Shown piece after piece: positions 18,501 through 26,174 of a DNA stretch of 47,946 nt. Positions within the stretch are counted from its first letter, which is position 1; each line of letters begins with the position of its first letter. This stretch comes from Clostridium sp. (lineage in GTDB: Bacteria > Bacillota > Clostridia > Clostridiales > Clostridiaceae). The stretch covers positions 1-47,946 of the forward strand of contig SVCL01000157.1 in assembly GCA_015058405.1 (NCBI GenBank), given 5' to 3'. The position numbers and the translations under genes are program-made. The notes beneath the pieces were generated by a model. That model was not told where the DNA came from and searched no databases. It saw nothing but the letters and a program-made list of their open reading frames with translations.

Positions 18501-18847
18501 ATATCAATTTGATTTATATTTAATATGCATTTATTAGCTTCTCTAACCTTTTGTTTTAAGACTCCATCTTCTTTCGCAAAGCTTGTCCTTAGTGCCTCAT
18601 GTCTCTTAACTATTTGATTAAAACTTTTTTCTAATAAATTAATATCTAAGCTTCCTTCTAAATGCACAGCTGTGTAAATATTGTATGCTGTACTTCCTTT
18701 AAACATTTCTTCGAAGCACCAAATATCTTCTTGCTCTAAGCTGGCTTTATAAGTTTTCTGACCATTAATTTTGCTTTTTAGCAATTCTATTAACTTTGCC
18801 TTCTTTTCTTCATCTGTTAACTTATTATTAGAATTATTAATATTCAT
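12578..18847 (-). CDS. Hybrid NRPS-PKS C-A(beta-Ala-like)-PCP-KS-AT-ACP
   Basis: A 2089-residue bimodular protein. The C domain (about 35-470) has HHIVTDG. The A domain (about 480-960) has FTSGSTGVPKG and an A4 region FVDSVAEVF, shifted by one residue so that pocket positions read V-D-A-V-N-S-I-A-D. This resembles the beta-alanine code VDWVISLADK, so a beta-amino acid is likely. PCP Ser is 1025 (GGNSIQ). The KS has Cys1256 in TACSTSL and both His motifs (ETHGTGT, SIGHLDAAAG). The AT has GHSLGQ with Ser1697 and HGFHS, which favours malonyl-CoA. ACP Ser is 2033 (GGDSLL). No KR, DH or ER domain is present, so the beta-keto group should persist unless processed in trans. The short acidic tail (MSDEEVNKLL) may dock to the next protein. 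AAGGAG precedes the start. Confidence 0.92.
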   Translation of the reverse strand: MNINNSNNKLTDEEKKAKLIELLKSKINGQKTYKASLEQEDIWCFEEMFKGSTAYNIYTAVHLEGSLDINLLEKSFNQIVKRHEALRTSFAKEDGVLKQKVREANKCILNINQIDIKKDELDEVIDNIITKPFDIEKDLLLRVDILKIKKYKNILIISTHHIVTDGYSINIILDELVSLYNAYKNNVEPNLPYIKESYGQLIENKEANKESDSIKKQLKYWKEELEGINDFITLPVDKLVPELQTYNGKQKTIAFNVNESKIIDKYIAENNFTLFSVALSTFALILSKYSGQDDIVIGIPVANRNDVSSKSVVGLFVNSIPFRIKINEEENFNYLVEQVKEKFIETLDNQEVSFNEIVKEIKPNRYNNISPIYQVMFVQNVQGKYREIEGVESKGYNLPVSSSKLDITMYVNKAKEGIEATIEYKSDMFEEKSIIRMLDAWKEVTLTMIKNASTSLKNVVLSGQQIEDSRLVNYSKELNDEETLISLFKKVVKEKPNEVAIIQNEKKLTFDELDKLSDNIAKCLINSGVNEEDFVGLCVERSIERVVAMLGILKAGAAYVPIDPKHPLSRIKVIIDEAKIKYVLTTKSLEEEIDIKDISKIIIEDAEKVELNCNLDSCNYSNDKAVYIIFTSGSTGVPKGVIGLQKGIVNRVKWMWEQYPFAEGEVCCHQAAISFVDSVAEVFVPLLKGIPSVVLNQEEINDPYLLIKAINKYNISRIVMTPSLLRVLINGCKDVNDKLQPLKLLNISGETLSRELVNSFFNTFENKTILNIYGSSEVSADCTYFEIKNKINVNLVPIGKPLRNTEIFIVDKNNNILPKGMIGEICVSGDGLAKGYINSDNNNKFIDTFIEDSKYERLYKTGDLGRINSNDLIEYIGRIDKQIKIRGKRIELGEIEASLINIDNITDAAVTVIDNEGEKKLVANIVLQNNKEMYSSDIVNALKNMIPDYMIPSLYKVIDKIPKTVTGKTDYRNLNSVQGNLLKYKKKKNLQVSNMEKELIDIWESLLNISDIEVEDNFFDLGGNSIQLIDLRKILMEKYDVDLSVMDLFRNPNVLQLSKFLRGDTSYKEETSEENTDYINDVDNDIAIIGMSIRVADANTVEEFWGNLQEGICSIKPNTDNYFKELFPDFKESKNHKHINYNSSIANVEYFDADFFDFTPLEARVLDPQQRIFLECAWEAMEDSGYIPGDESLKVGIFAGTTMSTYMMTSLMDKINVSKPNEMFLINMSNSENSIATRAAYKLNVKGPSVSLGTACSTSLTAVNIAKNSLINNECDIAIVGGSTVKVPQNIGYIYEEGSIMSPDGKCKAFDNDANGTVFGNGVSVIILKRLKKALRDRDNIYAVLKGCSINNDGNRKVGYTAPSILGQVEVIKDAIKDAKVDPNSISYIETHGTGTQLGDCIEIEALKEAFAGRDLNNICKIGSVKTSIGHLDAAAGVTGLIKVAMALNKEKIPATLNFTEGNRNISWNSIPFRVADQLIDWKRGSDVRRAGVSSFGIGGANAHAILEEAPLRSESDKENEMNIINLSAKTETALEEMTKKMLKHVKEHEDEKISDIAYTLQTGRKEFNYRWSVVCKDREELMEALEGDNLEHVRIGVKRKTDKPIIFAFPGQGSQFIKMGKRLYDTEKVFKEYMDKCAEIIKKELDIDIKEIIYGEDEELLKRTWITQIALFSTEYSLAQLLMSIGVKPTALIGHSLGQYTAACISGVFTLEEVLVVVANRGKLMETCDEGAMLSVEMSAEEVKDKLKGSLELSVINGENLCVVSGDKEEIDKLSEELEDEFIDTKLLKTSHGFHSAKTEKILMDLKKVLEKVELKEPSIPYLSNYTGEWISEGGATSPEEWIKHTRYSVKFLDNINNLLDRYKDAIVIEVGPGRTLSTLISRSDKWNMDNKTIKLMPKTKNEDKQLRNFFIGISELWNNGINVRFDLLNNGLRNKVSLPTYPFQRQYYWFKPYENYSNANSSLNNSKLNRDIYDYGNNGQEITFKDRPFLDVPYVKPRNNVEENLANTWQELLGIANIGVYDNFFSLGGDSLLATQVSSFINERYLVEINLSDIFDNPTVSGVAKVVEQLINEKIESMSDEEVNKLL

Positions 18848-18870
18848 AGCTGTCTCCTTATAGTTACTTA

Positions 18871-21800
18871 TTAAAATTCATTATATCTTTTTAATAATTC
18901 ATCAATTTCTTTTGATGATAAATTATCTATATTATCAAGTATTTGTTGCTCTGTTAATTGTTCATCTATTTCTTGTGATAATTCTTTTCCTTCATCAATT
19001 ATTAAAGTACTTAAATAGTTAATAGTTGCATCTTTAAAGAACTCTTTTATTGATATTTCACAATTAAACTTTTTCTTTATCTCATCTATTAAAGATATTG
19101 CTGATAAAGAATCTCCGCCTAAACTAAAGTACTCATCATATATTCCTACCTTATTTATTCCTATACTTCTCATCCATATAGTAGCTAATACTTTTTCAGT
19201 ATCATTTCTAGGTTCTACGTACACAGTTGGAATATCAGGTCTTGAATGTTGAATTTTCTCTACTTCTTCATATTCTCTATTTATTGTTTTATCACTATCT
19301 TCATTTTTTACATCAATATTTACATCATTTACTTCATCAGGAGAGATCCAGTAATATTCTTTTTCAAATGGATATGTTGGTAATTCTACTCTAAATCTCT
19401 TTCCATCATTTAAAACTTCCCAATCTATATCTAAGCCTGCTCCCCATAATTCACTTATAGCAATAAAGAATTTCTTTAATCCTTCAACATCATCCTCTAC
19501 TCTAGGCATTAAAGTAACTGTTCTGTTATTAATATTGAAGTTTGTATTGCTAGAAATAATATTACTTAATACATTTCCAGGACCTACTTCTACTACATTT
19601 ATATCTCCATACTTAGAAATTAAATTATTAATATCTTCATTGAATCTTACACAATTTCTAGTGTGTCTTATCCAATACTTAGCTGAAGTAGCTTCTTCAT
19701 CTTTAATCCAATCCCCAGTGTAATTTGACATATATGGAATTTTAGGTTTATTCATACTAACTTTATTTAAAACCTCAAAAAATTCATCTAATATACTCTC
19801 TGTTTTAGCTGAATGGAAACCATGTGATGTTTTTAATAATTTAAACTTTATTTCTGTACCTTCTAATTTTTCTATTAGTTTGTCTATATCATCACTATCT
19901 CCAGATACTACACAAGCTTTTTCTCCATTAACAACTGCTAATTCTAAGCTACCACTTAATAATTTTTTCACTTCTTCTTTATTTATAGCTAAAGCTAACA
20001 TTGTTCCTTTTTTGCATTTTTGCATAATTCTTCCACGATTACTTATAACAAATAGAGCATCTTCTAATGTGAATACTCCAGCTATACAAGCAGCTACATA
20101 TTCACCTAAACTATGACCAATTAATGCAGTAGGTTTTACTCCACAATCAATTAAGAATTTAGCCATTGCATATTCTGTTACAAATAATAAAACTTGTGTC
20201 ATATAAGTTTCTTTAATAATATTTTCATCATCACCAAAAAGTACATTTCTTATATCTAAATTCATATCTTTTTGAAGGATATTTGCACATTTATCTATTG
20301 ATGCTCTATATAACTCTTGTGTTTCATAAAGCTTTTTACCCATTTTTACAAACTGTGAACCTTGTCCAGGGAATGCAAATACTAAAGTTTTTTCCTTTTT
20401 AACATTGGCAACACGAACACTGCTTACATCCTTTGATGTTAGAGCATCTATTAATTCATTTCTATCCTTGCATACACAAGTCCATCTATTATTAAATTCT
20501 CTTCTACCTACTTGAAGGGTATATGCTATATCAGACAAATCAGTATCTTTATTATTTTCTAAGTAAGCTAAAATATTATTTTTCATATTTTCTAGAGCAG
20601 TTTCAGATTTTGCGGATAAGACAAAAGTATTAAAATAATTCTTGCTTTCTTCTTTTTTAATAATTGGTGCTTCCTCTAAAATAACATGTGCATTAGTACC
20701 ACCTATTCCAAAGGCACTAACCCCTGCTCTTCTTACCTTTTCGCTTCTCTTCCATTCTTTTAATTTATCAACTACATAAAATGAATTATTTTCCCAATCT
20801 ATGTTTCTATTACCTTCTTCAAAATTGATTGTAGCTGGTATCTCTTCATTTTTTAATGCTAATGCAACTTTTATTAAATTAACAATTCCCGCAGCTGCAT
20901 CTAAATGACCTACATTAGTCTTAACTGATCCAATACCACAATACTTTTCTTTACTTACATTACCAAAGACTTCTTGTAATGCCCTTAATTCTATAGGGTC
21001 TCCAAGATTAGTTCCAGTACCATGAGTTTCAACATATGAAATACTTTCAGGTGAAACTTTTGCATCTGCAATGGCATCCCTTATTACTTCTACTTGGCCT
21101 GATATACTAGGAGCTGTATATCCAACCTTTCTATTTCCATCATTATTTATTGCACTACCTTTAATAACAGCATAAATATTATCTCTATCTTTAATAGCAG
21201 CATCTAACTTCTTCAATAATACTACTGCTACTGCATTACCAGCCACTGTACCACTAGCCTTATCATCAAAAGCTCTACACTTACCATCTTTAGAGAATAT
21301 AGCTCCTTCTCTGTATAGATATCCACTTTTTTGAGGAGATACTACTGTACTTCCTCCAACAAGAGCCATCTTACATTCTCCTTTTAGAATAGACTTACAT
21401 GCTAAATTAACTGCTACTAAAGATGTAGAACAAGAAGTTTGCACAGTTATAGCTGGTCCAGTTAGATTTAATTTATATGCCACTCTTGTTGCAAAATGAT
21501 CCTTATCATTTAACATTTGCATTTGATAAAAATCAACACTATTAACAACATTATGGTTTTTCAATAAATTATTAAATAAGTAAGTACTTAATGTTACTCC
21601 TCCAAATACTCCTATAGGCCATTTATACTTTAACGTATTGTATCCAGCCTTCTCTAAAACTTCATATGAGCACTCTAAGAATAATCTTTGTTGTGGATCG
21701 GTTATTTCAGCTTCTCTTGGAGTATATCCAAAGAAGTTTGCATCAAATAATTCTATATCTGATAAGATTCCTCTTCTAGGTACATATAACTCATTAGAAC

Positions 21801-24800
21801 TTAAAGCTGTTTTTACATCTCTAAATTCTGAGATACATTCAATTTCATTTTTAAGATTCTCCCAGAACTCCTCTTTTGATTTTGAATTTGGAAATCTTCC
21901 TGTAATTCCTATTATGGCTATTGAATTATCTTCTTCATCTGAAGAATTCTTTTCTTCTTTTACTTCTATAGGTTTTACTTTTATATCCTCAACTTTTTCT
22001 CCTGATAGCCTTTCTGCTAAAAGTCTTATTGTTGGATATTCAAATAACTCTAAAACAGTTAGTTTTCCTGAATAGAACTTCAAAATTCTTGAATGAACTT
22101 GAGCTAATAATAGAGAGTGACCTCCAATATCAAAGAAGTTATCATCTATATCTATATCTTCCTTTTTCAAAACTTCAGACCATATTTTGTGGATTTCTTC
22201 CTCTACTCTATTTCTTGGAAGTTCTTTATTTACTTTTACTTTCTCTACTAAAGTATTTTTAGTAAGCTCTTTAAAATCAACTTTTCCATTTATAGTTAAT
22301 GGTATATTATCTACAATCTTTATGTTAGATGGCACCATATATTTAGGTAATTTTTCACTTAGATATTGTCTTATTTCATCACTACCTAATAACTTTTTAG
22401 GTTTATACTTAAACTCTATATTCTTATTTACCTTTTCTTTTACTGCATATAAATAATATATATTTTGTACATTTTCTAATGACCAGTCTTGTTCTACTAT
22501 TACTTCAAATCCATTTGTTTTTAATAAATCTAATACTTTTTCTAGTCTATTATCAAAATCATGTAACTCTAAAACTACTTGATTTATTCTCTTCCAATGT
22601 TCCGGATTAATTCCTAATAGAACTTCTAATTCACTTTTTTCAACATTTATCTTTAATAGATCTATCTTATCCACATTATATTCATCTATTATGTCTGATA
22701 ATCTTACTAATTTTACAGGTATCTTTATACTTTGAAGCTTATCTTCAATAATCTCTTCTATATCATCTTCTATTTCCTCTTCTATTTCTTCACCATCATC
22801 ATTATGTTTTTTTACATAAGATTTTACTAATTCTTTTTCTTCATCATAATCTGCATATAATCCTGACAATAAAGAGAACTTAGGATAGAATGTAAATTCT
22901 GTTTCCCCTTCTTCTGAAGATACAGCGTAATCAAATACAGTAGAATTTATATTATAAAGTTCACAGTTAATCTTTAATAACTTTCTTATATATGGATTAG
23001 GTTCAAAAGAAAATATCTTTACGCTTGGCTCTTGCATAAATGTTTGAAGTGAAAATAATCCTATATTAGCACCTACGTCAAAGATAGTACTATTTTCATT
23101 TACATGTATTCCATTTTTGTAATAAGCTATTTTTTTGAATATATCATCATATAAGAAATCTGTTTCATTTCTATTTAAGTGAACTATATTTAAACCATTA
23201 TCTAGATTATATCTTTTATATCCATCTATTTCTCTTCTATCATATTTATCAGGTAATATATAAGCAGATATTGATTTATCTCCATCTTCATCTAATACTG
23301 TTACAGCTGCCTTTTCAATACTTTCATGAGATTCTAACACTGATTCTATTTCGTTTAACTCAATTCTAAAGCCTCTTACTTTAACTTGATTATCTACTCT
23401 TCCTTTAAATTCAATGTTTCCATCATTTAAGTATCTTCCAACATCACCTGTTTTATAAATATACTCAGTTACTCCATCGTTAAAAGTATGATTAATAAAC
23501 TTGTCAGATGTAAGTTTTTCATTATTTAAATAACCTTTTCCTACACCTATACCACCTATATAAATTTCACCATATACACCTATAGGAACTTTATTCATAT
23601 TCTTATCTAATATATAAACTTTTGTATTCAATATAGGTTTTCCTATAGTTGGATTAATATTATCTTTTATTAATGCTACAGTTGTATCTACAGTACATTC
23701 TGATGGTCCATACATATTATAAAAATATACACTATTTATGGATCTCATCTTTTCCCATAAGTTTTTGTTAATATTTTCTCCTCCAATAAGCATTACTAAA
23801 TTTCTTATTTTACTAAATTCTCTATTATTTAGAAGTAAATCTGTAAACATTGGAGTAGCATCAATTATATTAACTTGATTTTCTTCAATAAAGTTAATAA
23901 AACTTTCTGCATCATATCTATTAGCTTCTGGTACTATACATAATGTTCTACCATTAAGCAATTGTATAAGTTGTTTTACTGATGTATCAAAAGATAGAGA
24001 ACCATTTACCCCTACATTTTGAATGTTTTTATAATTGCAATATATTTCTTTTTCTAATGCTTGAACTAAATTCAAAATAGATTTATGTGTTATTTGTACT
24101 CCTTTTGGATTTCCTGTTGTTCCTGAAGTATAAATTACATACATAATGTCATCTGGACTTGATTTAACTTTAGAACTTATTAAGTTTTCATCTACTGAAC
24201 ATACTTTTTGTAAATCTAAAATTTCAACATTTCTATCTATGTCTAAATCAACATCACTTCCATTAACAATAACACCTTTTAGCTTTGCATCATTTACAAT
24301 ATAAGAAACTCTCTCTTTTGGATATGCAAAATCAATAGGTACATAAGTAGCTCCTGCTTTTAATATAGCAATTAATGAAACGATAAACTTTTCAGATCTA
24401 TCCATATATATACCAACATAATCGCCTCTAGATATATTTTTATATCTTAAATATTTAGCTATATTTTCAGCTTCTTCATTTAATTCTTTATAAGTTAAAA
24501 CATTATTCATATATCTTACAGCTGGTACATCTTTATTAATTTCAGCTACTTTTTCAAATACATCAATGAATGTTTTTTCATCATCTGAAGCACCATTATT
24601 AGAATTTATAGATTCTAATAATGATTTTTCTTTATCTGATATTACTTCAAATTCTGAAATTCTCTTTTCAGGATTGTCTATTACTAAACTCAATACTTTT
24701 TCTAAGTTTAAGATAAATCTCTTTATAGTATCTGCATTAAATAAATCAGTTGAATACTCTAGATTTACTTCTAATCCTTTTTCTGTAGTTGTAACTAAAA

Positions 24801-26172
24801 GTACTATATCAAATCTTGAAGTTCCAAGAGCAATATTAACATTTTCTGATTTTACGTTAGGTAAGCTTATAGCTGCTGAATTTAAATTTTCAAATAAGAA
24901 TAAAATTTGAAATAATGGAGCACTATTTAAGCTTCTTCCTTTTTGAACTTCATCTACAACTTTTTCAAATGATACTGCTTGATTATCCATAGCCTCAACT
25001 ATTACTTTAGTTACTCTCTCTAATAATTCAGAAAAAGTTGGGTTTCCAGATAAGTCTCCTCTTAATACTAATGTATTCATAAAGGTTCCTATTATATTTT
25101 CTAATTCTTCTGTACGCCTTGTAGATACTGGTGTTGCTAATATAACATCTTCTTTATTAGTATATTTATTAAGCAATACATATACTGCTGCTAAAACAGT
25201 TACATATGCTGTTACTCTATTATCTCTACTGAACTTTTTAATCTTTTCAGCTATATCTCCTGTAAATATTGCTGATTCCATACTTCCATTAAAAGTTTCT
25301 CTAGCAGGTCTAACTTTATCAGTAGGCATGTCCATACTTTCAGGTATATCCCTTAATTTTTCTTTCCAATATTCTAATTGGTTCTTAATTTCATTTGTAT
25401 TAGCAACTTTTCTCTCCCAAGCTGCAAAATCTACATAATTAAATTCTTTTTCTCCTAATGAAACTTCTCTTTCATTTATAAGGTCATCATATATTTCATA
25501 AATTTCCTTAGTAATTAGCTTTAAAGACCAACCATCAACTACTAAATGATGTGTATTAATTGATAGTATATTATAGTCTTTATCCATTTTTAATAATAAA
25601 GCTTTTACTAAAAGTTCTTTCTCTATATCAAAAGGTATTCTAGCTCTTTCTGTTAATATTTTTATAGCTTCCTCTTCCCTTACTTCTTCAGAGAAATCAG
25701 ATAAATCTATTATTTCTAATTTTACTTCAGTATTCTCATTTATTATTTGATAAGGCTTACCATCAACAGACTTAAAGTTTGCTCTTAAAATTTCATTATT
25801 TTTCATTAGAATATTAATACTTTTTTCTAATATGCTAAAATCTATCTTTCCGAATAACTTACTTGTTATAGGAACATTATAGAAAGGGCTTTCTGGCAAT
25901 AGTTGTTGTAAAAACCATAACCTTTCTTGAGCAAAAGATAAAGGTAACTTTCCATCTTTCGATATCTTTGTTAACTTAATATCTTCAATATTCTCCATAT
26001 CTTCTTGGCTCAATATATTAATTAATTCCTCTTTCATAAGTGCTATCTTTTTTCTTATTTCATCATTCATCTTGCCTTTAGGAGCTTTATATTTTAACTT
26101 TCCGTCTAAAACCCATAAATCAATTCCATAAGTCTTTAATTCATTAATAAAATCTCTACACTTTTTTTCCAT
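18871..26172 (-). CDS. Hybrid NRPS-PKS TubC_N-C-A(Glu-like)[FkbM-type MT]-PCP-KS-AT-ACP
   Basis: A protein of about 2433 residues. Residues 1-55 (CRDFINELKTYGIDLW, KLKYKAPKG) form a TubC_N docking domain. The ATG at 26172 was chosen because it begins this domain; an in-frame TTG at 26196 overlaps the previous gene. The C domain has HHLVVDG near 208-214. The A domain (from about 540) has pocket residues D-T-K-D-L-G-M-V-D, close to the surfactin Glu code DAKDLGVVDK. Its C-terminal part is interrupted at about 1005-1260 by an FkbM-like methyltransferase (IFDVGANIGLFSL, FSFEPNP), not the usual N-methyltransferase. PCP Ser is 1353. The KS has Cys1581 (TSCSTSL) and its His motifs. The AT has GHSLGE and HGFHS, which favour malonyl-CoA. 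ACP Ser is 2355. Reductive domains are absent. It starts 2 bases after the stop of the thiazole-forming NRPS, so it should be the next station. Confidence 0.92.
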   Translation of the reverse strand: MEKKCRDFINELKTYGIDLWVLDGKLKYKAPKGKMNDEIRKKIALMKEELINILSQEDMENIEDIKLTKISKDGKLPLSFAQERLWFLQQLLPESPFYNVPITSKLFGKIDFSILEKSINILMKNNEILRANFKSVDGKPYQIINENTEVKLEIIDLSDFSEEVREEEAIKILTERARIPFDIEKELLVKALLLKMDKDYNILSINTHHLVVDGWSLKLITKEIYEIYDDLINEREVSLGEKEFNYVDFAAWERKVANTNEIKNQLEYWKEKLRDIPESMDMPTDKVRPARETFNGSMESAIFTGDIAEKIKKFSRDNRVTAYVTVLAAVYVLLNKYTNKEDVILATPVSTRRTEELENIIGTFMNTLVLRGDLSGNPTFSELLERVTKVIVEAMDNQAVSFEKVVDEVQKGRSLNSAPLFQILFLFENLNSAAISLPNVKSENVNIALGTSRFDIVLLVTTTEKGLEVNLEYSTDLFNADTIKRFILNLEKVLSLVIDNPEKRISEFEVISDKEKSLLESINSNNGASDDEKTFIDVFEKVAEINKDVPAVRYMNNVLTYKELNEEAENIAKYLRYKNISRGDYVGIYMDRSEKFIVSLIAILKAGATYVPIDFAYPKERVSYIVNDAKLKGVIVNGSDVDLDIDRNVEILDLQKVCSVDENLISSKVKSSPDDIMYVIYTSGTTGNPKGVQITHKSILNLVQALEKEIYCNYKNIQNVGVNGSLSFDTSVKQLIQLLNGRTLCIVPEANRYDAESFINFIEENQVNIIDATPMFTDLLLNNREFSKIRNLVMLIGGENINKNLWEKMRSINSVYFYNMYGPSECTVDTTVALIKDNINPTIGKPILNTKVYILDKNMNKVPIGVYGEIYIGGIGVGKGYLNNEKLTSDKFINHTFNDGVTEYIYKTGDVGRYLNDGNIEFKGRVDNQVKVRGFRIELNEIESVLESHESIEKAAVTVLDEDGDKSISAYILPDKYDRREIDGYKRYNLDNGLNIVHLNRNETDFLYDDIFKKIAYYKNGIHVNENSTIFDVGANIGLFSLQTFMQEPSVKIFSFEPNPYIRKLLKINCELYNINSTVFDYAVSSEEGETEFTFYPKFSLLSGLYADYDEEKELVKSYVKKHNDDGEEIEEEIEDDIEEIIEDKLQSIKIPVKLVRLSDIIDEYNVDKIDLLKINVEKSELEVLLGINPEHWKRINQVVLELHDFDNRLEKVLDLLKTNGFEVIVEQDWSLENVQNIYYLYAVKEKVNKNIEFKYKPKKLLGSDEIRQYLSEKLPKYMVPSNIKIVDNIPLTINGKVDFKELTKNTLVEKVKVNKELPRNRVEEEIHKIWSEVLKKEDIDIDDNFFDIGGHSLLLAQVHSRILKFYSGKLTVLELFEYPTIRLLAERLSGEKVEDIKVKPIEVKEEKNSSDEEDNSIAIIGITGRFPNSKSKEEFWENLKNEIECISEFRDVKTALSSNELYVPRRGILSDIELFDANFFGYTPREAEITDPQQRLFLECSYEVLEKAGYNTLKYKWPIGVFGGVTLSTYLFNNLLKNHNVVNSVDFYQMQMLNDKDHFATRVAYKLNLTGPAITVQTSCSTSLVAVNLACKSILKGECKMALVGGSTVVSPQKSGYLYREGAIFSKDGKCRAFDDKASGTVAGNAVAVVLLKKLDAAIKDRDNIYAVIKGSAINNDGNRKVGYTAPSISGQVEVIRDAIADAKVSPESISYVETHGTGTNLGDPIELRALQEVFGNVSKEKYCGIGSVKTNVGHLDAAAGIVNLIKVALALKNEEIPATINFEEGNRNIDWENNSFYVVDKLKEWKRSEKVRRAGVSAFGIGGTNAHVILEEAPIIKKEESKNYFNTFVLSAKSETALENMKNNILAYLENNKDTDLSDIAYTLQVGRREFNNRWTCVCKDRNELIDALTSKDVSSVRVANVKKEKTLVFAFPGQGSQFVKMGKKLYETQELYRASIDKCANILQKDMNLDIRNVLFGDDENIIKETYMTQVLLFVTEYAMAKFLIDCGVKPTALIGHSLGEYVAACIAGVFTLEDALFVISNRGRIMQKCKKGTMLALAINKEEVKKLLSGSLELAVVNGEKACVVSGDSDDIDKLIEKLEGTEIKFKLLKTSHGFHSAKTESILDEFFEVLNKVSMNKPKIPYMSNYTGDWIKDEEATSAKYWIRHTRNCVRFNEDINNLISKYGDINVVEVGPGNVLSNIISSNTNFNINNRTVTLMPRVEDDVEGLKKFFIAISELWGAGLDIDWEVLNDGKRFRVELPTYPFEKEYYWISPDEVNDVNIDVKNEDSDKTINREYEEVEKIQHSRPDIPTVYVEPRNDTEKVLATIWMRSIGINKVGIYDEYFSLGGDSLSAISLIDEIKKKFNCEISIKEFFKDATINYLSTLIIDEGKELSQEIDEQLTEQQILDNIDNLSSKEIDELLKRYNEF

Positions 26173-26174
26173 TG

